A stretch of 14,586 bases of DNA from CAYSWS01 sp965603395 (lineage in GTDB: Bacteria > Patescibacteriota > WWE3 > UBA101185 > UBA10185). The translations under genes and the position numbers were made by a program. The notes beneath the pieces are model-generated. The model worked only from the letters and a program-made list of their open reading frames with translations, made no database searches and was not told the origin of the DNA. The stretch is from positions 1-14,586 of the forward strand of contig CBFDCV010000021.1 of assembly GCA_965603395.1 (NCBI GenBank), read 5' to 3'. Positions 8,194 to 14,586 of this stretch are shown here, one piece after another (positions within the stretch are counted from its first letter, which is position 1; each line of letters opens with the position of its first letter).

Positions 8194-9754
8194 AAAATCG
8201 CCAATATTCTAAATTATTTATATAAATAGACGAATCCTTAGTAAATTTTACCTCACTTTCCAGCACTTTTTCGGGCATAACTTCATTTACAGCCAATACC
8301 AAGACGTCATAGTCACTAACTCCGTTTACCCTTATATCCGAAACCAAGGAATTAGGATAAATTGATTTTATGGGCTTGGCATCAATAAATCCCACCTCAA
8401 CGGCTGAACCATACTTAGTCTGTAAATGATTTTTCACTTCAAATATGCCTATTCCAAAAGGTTTTTGAGCTATTATCCCATTGGCAGAAGTGGCGCTTCC
8501 CAGAAACGGATTGGTGTAAGTAAACTGATAAGGACGCATTTGAATGGTTGGGATTGCCACGAAGGCAATAAATATAAGCACAAGAAGCTCCTGTGACCGC
8601 TGAAATATAACTTTTAGTTTTTCGAACAAATACAAAAATCCAAATGAAGCCAACAAACCAAAATAGGGGAAAATTATCAGCATGTACCTGTCAATTTTCT
8701 TTGAGGGAAACGTCATGACCAGAAAGTACCCGACGAAGAAAATCAGCATATAGGAAATAATCCCGACTACTTTCTCGTCTTTAAGTATTATTATCTCTTT
8801 GGTTGTTTGTTTTGTTTTAAAAATCTCGACCATAGCGGCTATATAAGACAATATGCCCAAGATTATGAAGGGCGAAAGTTTCAAAAGTAGTACTAGCGGG
8901 TAAAAAATAGGGCCTGCGTTTCTAGTGTATTCTCCAAAAATAATTTGGCCATGACCTTTTCTAATTCCAATCCTTTCTCCTTCTGCAAATATGTTTGCCA
9001 TCACCTCAACCGGGCTATCCCAAAGAGCCGGAAATAAGGCAAATGTTGTTATTATGAAGACTGCGGAAGTTATCAAGCAAAACTTTAATACTTTAGAGAT
9101 TTCTTTTGTTTTCAGGTACAAAAAACCTCCACCCGCACCCAACACAAATAACCACACTCCCAAACCCACACTCCTGGTTAAAAAGGCCAAACCGCATAAA
9201 AACCCACTCAAAGCTGCCCAATGCCATCTTTCTTCCTTGATGTATATGTGTGAAGTTGTCAGGGCGGCAAAAACAAATAAGGCAAAAATGATGTCCATAT
9301 GAAACAAACGCGAATTACCGATAAACCACGGTTCAAAGCTAAAAATAAAGACCGTGAGCCAGGCCTTTTTGAACTCCAACACCTTAGATAACCAAAACAT
9401 CAGAACCAAACTCAGTGCTAACTGTGTAATAACTAATGAATACTTAGCTATAAAATGAAAGGCATAAAAGCTGAACTGATCGTATACAATCACGTGGCTG
9501 ATTTGCTTGTAGATCTCTATAGGTACGCCGGTAAGCCACATTAGCGTAACTCCGGGATGATAGTGCTGATAAGTTTTTTCGAAAATAAAGTGTTTTAAGC
9601 CCACTACAAACTGCTCTGATCGATAATGCCAATTAACTGCATCCGGATTTATGGTGTCCCGTGTAAGATCGGGCACCCTGGTTAGTAAAAATAATAAAAC
9701 AAAAACAATAAGCCAAAAAAATCTTTTTTTATCAATCATCTTTGCCCAAGCCAT
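8174..9754 (-). CDS. PMT/ArnT-like GT-C glycosyltransferase (paralogue of 5083-6720)
   Basis: I place the start at ATG 9754-9752 (MAWAKMIDKK, 526 residues) because GGAGGAG lies six bases upstream. A longer frame from TTG 9769 would place that ribosome site inside the coding region. The first helix is followed by TRVPDLTRDTINPDAVNW (R26, D29, D38), FEKTYQHYHPGVTLMW (E59, H66-P67-G68), FEPWFIGNSRLFHMD in the second loop, NAGPIFYPL, and SKKIDRYMLIIFP in the late membrane region, then a soluble tail. Each motif has a counterpart at the same place in the 545-residue protein at 5083-6720, so the two are paralogues. The predicted function is sugar transfer from polyprenyl-phosphate donors at the outer membrane face. 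The gene overlaps the upstream gene by 23 bases and the downstream one by 20. Confidence 0.86.
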   Translation of the reverse strand: MAWAKMIDKKRFFWLIVFVLLFLLTRVPDLTRDTINPDAVNWHYRSEQFVVGLKHFIFEKTYQHYHPGVTLMWLTGVPIEIYKQISHVIVYDQFSFYAFHFIAKYSLVITQLALSLVLMFWLSKVLEFKKAWLTVFIFSFEPWFIGNSRLFHMDIIFALFVFAALTTSHIYIKEERWHWAALSGFLCGLAFLTRSVGLGVWLFVLGAGGGFLYLKTKEISKVLKFCLITSAVFIITTFALFPALWDSPVEVMANIFAEGERIGIRKGHGQIIFGEYTRNAGPIFYPLVLLLKLSPFIILGILSYIAAMVEIFKTKQTTKEIIILKDEKVVGIISYMLIFFVGYFLVMTFPSKKIDRYMLIIFPYFGLLASFGFLYLFEKLKVIFQRSQELLVLIFIAFVAIPTIQMRPYQFTYTNPFLGSATSANGIIAQKPFGIGIFEVKNHLQTKYGSAVEVGFIDAKPIKSIYPNSLVSDIRVNGVSDYDVLVLAVNEVMPEKVLESEVKFTKDSSIYINNLEYWRFYVKESK

Positions 9755-10628
9755 ATAGGACTCCTCCAATCAAACTTACTCCTAATCTAAAAAGATGGTA
9801 AATGATAGACGCACTTAAACTAACAGGCTCAACTACTCCTACAGTTAAGAAAAATCTCATGTATAAGGCATCCTGTACACCTACTCCATTAAGTGAGGGG
9901 ATGAAAAAGCTGGCTAAAGTAATAATAGGGAAAACAAACAGGGAATAAACAATGGGCAGATCAACTCCCAGGGCTTTAAAAACAAAGTATTGAGTGAAGA
10001 TGGCAAATAGTTGTATCAAAAAGGAAGTAATAAACGCCCATAAGAGAACTTTCTTGTGCTCCCGATACAGGGTCATGGAATCATAGATTTTTTTCAATTT
10101 CTCATATTTTGTTGATAAGAAGCTCAAAACTACAAATCCGGCTAAAATGCTTAATATAAAACCCACCAGTAAGATTACTCCCCACAAACCAAGTAGCTGC
10201 ATCAGACTAACCACTGAAATAAGCACTAAAGCGATCACACCGGTAAATCTCTCCATGAAAGTAGCAGAAAAGGAATCGACAGTGCTGTTGATCTTTTTAC
10301 CCAGCTTGTATACCTTATAAACATCTCCGCCAATAGTGGTGGGCATAAAATTGTTAAAAAAGGCACCTATGAAGTAAAGATTAATGAGATAGGGAATTCC
10401 TACTTTATCAGAGTTCTTATGAACTAAAAGCGATTTCCACCTAATAGCGCCTACTATGTAATTTAATATCAGCAGAAGTACAATAACCGGAGCATATCTA
10501 AAATCAAGTATCCTAATACTTTCTACTAAACTTTCTTTGTCAACTCTGAAAAAGATTATAGTTAGCAAGCCGCCACTTACTACTATCTTCAAAAGTAATT
10601 TCAGGGCTTTGCTCTTTTTTTCACTCAT
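9732..10628 (-). CDS. UPF0104 / LPG-synthase-TM-like (AglD-like) membrane protein
   Basis: A 298-residue integral membrane protein matching the lysylphosphatidylglycerol-synthase transmembrane domain family (PF03706, UPF0104), with the usual length for the stand-alone form. The signature GAFFNNFMPTTIGGDVYKVY sits at residues about 88-107, with F94, P96 and G100-G101-D102. MERFTG follows (125-130), and FIPSLNGVGVQDAL appears near the C-terminus, a conserved last loop. There is no soluble aminoacyl-transferase domain, so it is not a full MprF. Relatives occur in glycan clusters, including the archaeal N-glycosylation protein AglD, and are proposed to help flip or transfer lipid-linked sugars; the exact activity is unsettled. 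Start and stop overlap both neighbours (ATGA with the upstream flippase, 23 bases with the downstream GT-C gene). It ends with TGA. Confidence 0.87.
   Translation of the reverse strand: MSEKKSKALKLLLKIVVSGGLLTIIFFRVDKESLVESIRILDFRYAPVIVLLLILNYIVGAIRWKSLLVHKNSDKVGIPYLINLYFIGAFFNNFMPTTIGGDVYKVYKLGKKINSTVDSFSATFMERFTGVIALVLISVVSLMQLLGLWGVILLVGFILSILAGFVVLSFLSTKYEKLKKIYDSMTLYREHKKVLLWAFITSFLIQLFAIFTQYFVFKALGVDLPIVYSLFVFPIITLASFFIPSLNGVGVQDALYMRFFLTVGVVEPVSLSASIIYHLFRLGVSLIGGVLYGLGKDD
9761..9767 (-). promoter_or_regulatory. Shine-Dalgarno that fixes the GT-C start at 9754
   Basis: The minus strand reads GGAGGAG, then six bases (TCCTAT), then ATG at 9754. This is the best-formed and best-spaced ribosome site in the window. 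It lies inside the 3' end of the UPF0104-type gene and argues against the TTG start at 9769. Confidence 0.7.
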
Positions 10629-12097
10629 GGGCCTCGTTTTCTAACGTATCTTAAACTTTTTATTCCCAGATTTTTCAATTGATCGATAGTTATAAACTTT
10701 GCAAGTGTAAGTGACCAAACATACAAAACCATAAAAACTACGTACACGATCAGCTTCAAATAAATATTTTGTAAGTGCCCCATACTGCTGATCACAGCTA
10801 CTTGAGCCAACAATAGTAGGTGCGCTTTCCCCATAAATTTGAATCTTAATTTGTTTTGCAATAGGTGAACAAGGTATGCAAAACCCAACCCGGCACCACC
10901 CAACATAGCGTAGGACATAGCTAGGGTGGGCATGAAAATGCCTCGGCTAAGCAGTAAATAAAAACCCAACGTGGATATGAACATAATAAAAAATCCTAAA
11001 ATCATCTCTTTTACCATCTTAGCCGGAATGGCTAGACTTGATTTAATAATATTGATGAGAGAGAAAAAAATGAAAGCAAAAACCATAGGTATGAGCAAAG
11101 GTAAAGAATCGTTGTACTTGTCGCTACCTATCAATAAGGTAATGATCTGGTAAGCCCAAAAAATTGCCGACATAGCAAAAAACAGAATCATGGCATAAAC
11201 TCTATTGAAGTTTTGTGCAAAAAGGTCTCTAAAACCCTTTATGTCTTTTACATATTTTTCCGAAAACACGGGCAGGTTCACATCAGTAATAGCATCAGAA
11301 ACGTGCATTAGTTTTTTCGCGTATAGTAATGCAAATGAATATATTCCCAGTAACTCTGCATCTTTCATAAAACCAAGTAAGTTAGCACCTGTTTTTTCCC
11401 AGTTGATAATTAATATCTTCACTATATAAATGGACATGCCCAAAGAGAACAAATCTTTAAAAATAGTAACGAACTCCCTTTTAGTTGGCAGTTTTAACTT
11501 TCCAAAGTACGGATTAAGGGCGATTATTAACAAAGAAACGGATCTGAGAACCTCGTGTATGAAATGGGCATAGAAAAAACCCAGAATCTTATACTTGTAA
11601 ACTAAGGGTATGTAAATTAACACGCTAACTAAAGCAATGGCAGCCTGGAATATAAAGAGCTCTTTGAATCTTTTAGTGCCTGAGATAACAGCGTTTAAAA
11701 TTGCCTGTACGCCTTGTAAGAAAATGATACCGGAGAAAATCCTTAACGGAGTGAGGATTTCCGGAAAACCATAGGCCTGCGCTATTTTGGGAGATGCTAG
11801 GAACAACCCAACAGATAGAGGAATTGTTACTAGATACCTTACAGAAACAGAAGTAACAAATATTTTAAAAACGTCTGTTTTCTTTTCAGCGGCTGCTATT
11901 TCTCTGTTAGAAGCACTAGCGAGCCCTAAGTGCTGGTAGATTCCCAAGGCAGAACCAATAGAAACAACTAACTGTACCAGCCCCCATTCGCCTACACTTA
12001 ATATCCGTAATATGACAAAGCTCTGGATAATACCAAATCCCATGGCCACGGCACGGGAAATAAAACTGATCATTTGCCACTTTTCTAGTGATCTCAT
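10625..12097 (-). CDS. Polysaccharide flippase / O-antigen-type transporter, MATE-like
   Basis: A 490-residue protein with about 12-14 hydrophobic segments. The first helix region (ISRAVAMGFGIIQSFVILRIL) and VGEWGLVQLVVSIGSAL, followed by QHLGLASASNREIA, match the polysaccharide-biosynthesis/flippase part of the MOP superfamily. The likely role is export of a lipid-linked glycan across the cytoplasmic membrane. It is longer than the second flippase (3818-5083), and their N-termini differ clearly, so they are not recent duplicates and may carry different substrates. The ATG at 12097 starts after a 27-base gap; an AAAAGGAG is 21 bases away, too far for normal use, and no in-frame start is closer to it. 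An internal ATG at codon 9 lacks a better site. The TGA stop overlaps the next ATG by four bases. Confidence 0.88.
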   Translation of the reverse strand: MRSLEKWQMISFISRAVAMGFGIIQSFVILRILSVGEWGLVQLVVSIGSALGIYQHLGLASASNREIAAAEKKTDVFKIFVTSVSVRYLVTIPLSVGLFLASPKIAQAYGFPEILTPLRIFSGIIFLQGVQAILNAVISGTKRFKELFIFQAAIALVSVLIYIPLVYKYKILGFFYAHFIHEVLRSVSLLIIALNPYFGKLKLPTKREFVTIFKDLFSLGMSIYIVKILIINWEKTGANLLGFMKDAELLGIYSFALLYAKKLMHVSDAITDVNLPVFSEKYVKDIKGFRDLFAQNFNRVYAMILFFAMSAIFWAYQIITLLIGSDKYNDSLPLLIPMVFAFIFFSLINIIKSSLAIPAKMVKEMILGFFIMFISTLGFYLLLSRGIFMPTLAMSYAMLGGAGLGFAYLVHLLQNKLRFKFMGKAHLLLLAQVAVISSMGHLQNIYLKLIVYVVFMVLYVWSLTLAKFITIDQLKNLGIKSLRYVRKRGP

Positions 12098-12106
12098 AAC
12101 TTGGTA

Positions 12107-12126
12107 ATTATACTAATTCTCCTTTT
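12107..12126 (-). promoter_or_regulatory. Distant Shine-Dalgarno and TATAAT in the 27-base gap
   Basis: On the minus strand AAAAGGAG (12126-12119) overlaps the DUF2079 stop, and a perfect TATAAT (12112-12107) lies nine bases before the flippase ATG. No convincing -35 hexamer stands 16-18 bases upstream. The TATAAT could be a chance match in AT-rich DNA or mark a start giving a nearly leaderless transcript; the ribosome site is 21 bases from the ATG and of doubtful use. Confidence 0.15.
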
Positions 12127-14248
12127 AAAAAACTTTTGCCTTCCCAATAAACATGCTTCTTGTTCGAATATGATTACCCATACCAATAAACACTAGATAC
12201 TCTCCCGAATCTACAAATTCCGGCATTACTACTTCAATATCTTCCAAGTAATACCTTCCTTCTACCCAACCTCCAGGTTCCCTTATAGCAAAGGAGGGCA
12301 AGTTAGCCAGCTGGTATATTTGTCCCGTAGAAGAATTTACAAAAGAGGTAAACATTTTGTAATCAACTAAAGAAGAATGCTTCCCTGAACCATCATCTGC
12401 CCTTAAGTAAACTACGTTTAGCGTTTGGCTATCTCCTTTTTTAAATTCAGCCGGAATTGAGTAACCTACAATTTCCAGATCCTGGAAAAATTCGTACTTA
12501 AATTTCTCCTGATACTTAAATCTTTCCTGAATTGGCAGTAAGGTTTTCTTGTCATGGGGTCCAATGTTTTCAAAAACGAAGTAATTACCGCAACCAAGAC
12601 GCATGGTGTAGTTTGGGTCTTTAATGAGATTCTCGATCACATCGGTGATGGTCTCAGTGTTTATATCCAGTATTGTGAATATCTTCCTGGCAAACACATC
12701 TACTATCACATAGTCTGCCTCATTATAAAGAGCCGGGAAAATAGCATATGTTTCCCTTTGCGCTAAATGGGCCCCTAAAGAATCCGGACCGGATACGGAA
12801 ACACCACCAGGCACTATATCCACAATCTTTCTGGCACAGCCTATATCTTTATATTCCAGTTCGCTCAGCTTAACGACGTCACCTACCTCTAGATCTTTTT
12901 TGATCAACTCTTCATCCGACTTGGCAAAAACTTTTACCAAAACTTTCTTCTTGAAGGCCTCCCTCATCCACAAATAAGTAGGATTATTGTAGCTGTGCGA
13001 GGTATAAATTGTAAAAACTACCACGACACCGGAAAGTAAAACATAGGTGTAGTTTCTGTAACCCTTAATTCTTGACATATTCGATAAATATTTAATACCA
13101 AAAATTGCCGCTAATGCTAAAACCGGCAAAATCATGGAAATTCTGTGGTTAGTAATTTCAGCCGTGCCAATTCCTCCCGCTGAGGTCATGAAATTAATAA
13201 TGATATCCGGAACAGCCAAGATAAGAAGTGCGGGGTAGGCAAAAGGAAGAAAAGCAAATGGTTCGAAAGTCCGTCTGAAATTCTCTACTTTATCACCTCC
13301 AAAAAATACTTTTATTGATTTTTTTGGATTCAAAGCCATGTTTTTGGCTATCTCAGCATAGGATTCTCCAAATTCATCGTACCTGTTCAAAAAATAGTTA
13401 GGTAAGGCTACATCTCTAGCCGTTGAGCCTCCAATTTCTATAGTATTGGCAAATTTCCGGTAGCCCTCAACCCTGTGGTGAGCATTAGATGGAATAATGA
13501 TAAAAAATGCGGTGAAAAACCAGATTATACTAACTAATGATAAGGCAATGCCAATTTTCCCACTTCTTGTGGTTACAACCTCTTTTAGAGATCCTGCGTC
13601 TTCATTTCTCAAAAATAGTATGAAAAGACCATACAAGAATGTGTAAAGAGGAATTTGCTCTTTCCCCATCATAGTGAGCACTACCAACGTACCAAATAAA
13701 ATAAGATTCCTTTTTGTATAATCATTCTCGTAGTACATCTTTTCGAATACATAGAAGGCGGCCAAGAAGAAAGGAATTACAGCGGTAACGCCATGAAATC
13801 CGGAAGCGGCTGTTAGGTAGCCGATTGAAGGATTAAGTAAAAATGCAAATCCCAGCAAAAATGCTGTCAGCTCACTCTTTAGGTGCACTTGGGTAATTTT
13901 AAATATAAGTAGGCAAGAAAAAATAACCAAAACCAGCTGCGAGTATACCAGGGCTAACGGACTTGGGAATAAAATAAAAATAGGCACGAATACATACAAG
14001 ATGGGATCCACATGACTCATAGCCCAGCGAGGGAGGTTTGTACCAAAGTAATCAGTTAAATAAAGCCCCCTACCCTGACTGGCATTCCAAACCATCTGCG
14101 TCATGTTTCCTAAATCGAACTTTCCGTAATCAAAATTGTTGTATTTAAAATAGTTAATTCTAATGTTAACTACCAAAAATATTAATGAAATAAATATCAA
14201 CAGTAAGAAGTATTTGTTGGTCTTAACATACTGATAGATTTTTTGCAT
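12125..14248 (-). CDS. DUF2079 membrane protein, GT-C-like
   Basis: A 707-residue protein that matches DUF2079 (PF09852) by motif. After the first helix comes NFDYGKFDLGNMTQMVWNA (D45, Q51, W54), then SHVDPILYVFVPIFIL (H79, D81), as in family members. About ten hydrophobic segments follow to residue about 410. The extracytoplasmic part then contains IVDIVPGGVSVSGPDSLGAH, LAQRETYAIFP and ADYVIVD, the usual DUF2079 tail. Residues about 590-707 (from DLEIVGYSIP) look like an extra beta-sandwich: a VVYLRA strand, GGWVEGRYY, a VVMPEF strand and GEYLVFIGMGN. This resembles C-terminal jelly-roll-like modules seen on some GT-C proteins. The N-terminal topology suggests glycosyl transfer from a polyprenyl-phosphate donor, but no DUF2079 activity is firmly established to my knowledge. 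It starts two bases after the preceding stop and has no clear Shine-Dalgarno. Confidence 0.85.
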   Translation of the reverse strand: MQKIYQYVKTNKYFLLLIFISLIFLVVNIRINYFKYNNFDYGKFDLGNMTQMVWNASQGRGLYLTDYFGTNLPRWAMSHVDPILYVFVPIFILFPSPLALVYSQLVLVIFSCLLIFKITQVHLKSELTAFLLGFAFLLNPSIGYLTAASGFHGVTAVIPFFLAAFYVFEKMYYENDYTKRNLILFGTLVVLTMMGKEQIPLYTFLYGLFILFLRNEDAGSLKEVVTTRSGKIGIALSLVSIIWFFTAFFIIIPSNAHHRVEGYRKFANTIEIGGSTARDVALPNYFLNRYDEFGESYAEIAKNMALNPKKSIKVFFGGDKVENFRRTFEPFAFLPFAYPALLILAVPDIIINFMTSAGGIGTAEITNHRISMILPVLALAAIFGIKYLSNMSRIKGYRNYTYVLLSGVVVVFTIYTSHSYNNPTYLWMREAFKKKVLVKVFAKSDEELIKKDLEVGDVVKLSELEYKDIGCARKIVDIVPGGVSVSGPDSLGAHLAQRETYAIFPALYNEADYVIVDVFARKIFTILDINTETITDVIENLIKDPNYTMRLGCGNYFVFENIGPHDKKTLLPIQERFKYQEKFKYEFFQDLEIVGYSIPAEFKKGDSQTLNVVYLRADDGSGKHSSLVDYKMFTSFVNSSTGQIYQLANLPSFAIREPGGWVEGRYYLEDIEVVMPEFVDSGEYLVFIGMGNHIRTRSMFIGKAKVF

Positions 14249-14250
14249 AG

Positions 14251-14586
14251 TTAGTTAAATATCCTGAATCTCACCAATGTTATTACGGCAGCAATGCCGT
14301 CCCTCCAAGTGATCTTTTTCCCTTCTGAGTGTGATCTCCCTTTATAAGAAATGGGGACTTCCTTGATCCTTTTACCTGATTTTAATACTTTGGCGGTGAT
14401 TTCCGGTTCAAAATTAAACCTGGGTGATTTTATATCTATGCTTCTGATGAAATCCCCGGGTAAGAGCTTATAACAGGTCTCCATGTCCGTTAGCATAACC
14501 CCAAATAAAATATTTGTTACTAGGGTTAGTAGTTTGTTACCAAAGTAATGCAAACTTGTCATGTCTTCATAATTCCCGGAAAATCT
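14251..14586 (-). CDS. Polyprenyl-phosphate sugar synthase, GT2 (C-terminal part, N-terminus beyond the window edge)
   Basis: The visible 111 codons are open to the right edge. They begin RFSGNYEDMTSLHYFGNK and end VRFRIFN. ATG 14562 is internal, because RFSGNY upstream fits the conserved 'GSRF' strand of the family. LTDMETCYKLL is the characteristic region of dolichyl-phosphate mannose/glucose synthase-like GT2 enzymes, equivalent to DTQTGLK in the second copy at 3005-3808. FNFEPEITAKVLKSGKRIKEVPISYKGR is the usual following stretch, with FEPE contributing conserved acidic residues. The catalytic DXD half is not visible. The likely product is a polyprenyl-phosphate-linked sugar used by the GT-C enzymes encoded downstream. 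No C-terminal membrane domain is present after VRFRIFN. It is cut by the window and is not a pseudogene. Confidence 0.85.
   Translation of the reverse strand, partial: RFSGNYEDMTSLHYFGNKLLTLVTNILFGVMLTDMETCYKLLPGDFIRSIDIKSPRFNFEPEITAKVLKSGKRIKEVPISYKGRSHSEGKKITWRDGIAAVITLVRFRIFN

Larger units (their letters stand above)
1..14586 (-). other. Probable single polycistronic glycan-assembly unit
   Basis: Twelve genes run in the same direction. Junctions from right to left are a 2-base gap, a 27-base gap, overlaps of 4, 23 and 20 bases, direct abutment, a 1-base overlap, a 9-base gap, direct abutment, and gaps of 12 and 42 bases. No intrinsic terminator (GC-rich hairpin followed by a T-run) is visible at any of them. 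Cotranscription is inferred; both ends lie outside the window. Confidence 0.6.

Noticed and set aside
9444..9632. 62-codon minus-strand frame
   Set aside because: It overlaps, in another frame, the N-terminal part of the GT-C gene where FEKTYQHYHPGVTLMW is encoded; it has no family features.
14251..14562. Complete 103-residue protein starting at ATG 14562
   Set aside because: The frame stays open to the window edge, and the residues just before this ATG (RFSGNYED) fit the conserved family sequence, so this is the end of a longer GT2 enzyme.
1..14586. CRISPR array, tRNA/rRNA genes, insertion sequences or transposase remnants
   Set aside because: No regularly spaced repeats, no recognisable RNA gene, no transposase motifs and no flanking inverted repeats were seen by eye; the window is filled by coding sequence.

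Overview
All genes in this window lie on the minus strand, so transcription runs from high to low coordinates. Twelve genes are packed almost without gaps. Most junctions are overlaps of 1 to 23 bases or stop codons that touch the next start; the largest gap is 42 bases, and no gene-free stretch approaches 300 bases. The DNA is AT-rich by eye and nearly all stops are TAA (TGA is used twice). The compact layout, the scarcity of well-spaced Shine-Dalgarno sites and the mix of GT-C enzymes, DUF2079 and dolichyl-phosphate-type transferases suggest an uncultivated bacterium, possibly of the Candidate Phyla Radiation (Patescibacteria, for example Microgenomates). That placement is inference; no rRNA or other marker gene is present.

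In order of transcription: (i) 14586-14251, the C-terminal part of a polyprenyl-phosphate sugar synthase (GT2), cut by the window edge; (ii) 14248-12125, a DUF2079 GT-C-like membrane protein; (iii) 12097-10625, a MATE-like polysaccharide flippase; (iv) 10628-9732, a UPF0104/LPG-synthase-TM (AglD-like) membrane protein; (v) 9754-8174, 8193-6721 and 6720-5083, three PMT/ArnT-like GT-C glycosyltransferases, the first and third being paralogues; (vi) 5083-3818, a second flippase; (vii) 3808-3005, a second dolichyl-phosphate-type GT2 with an altered DXD site; (viii) 3004-1985, a membrane-anchored GT2; (ix) 1972-1706, a small ferredoxin of [3Fe-4S] type; (x) 1663 to beyond the left edge, a B12-binding-domain radical SAM enzyme.

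The genes fit one pathway best. GT2 enzymes charge a polyprenyl-phosphate carrier with sugars or build a lipid-linked glycan on the inner face. The flippases, and perhaps the UPF0104 protein, move lipid-linked material across the membrane. The GT-C enzymes and the DUF2079 protein then use polyprenyl-phosphate sugars on the outer face to decorate a glycan, lipid or protein. The ferredoxin/radical SAM pair at the end of the run may add a radical-based modification such as methylation to that product or its lipid carrier. No oligosaccharyltransferase, O-antigen ligase or nucleotide-sugar biosynthesis gene is visible, so the acceptor is unknown.
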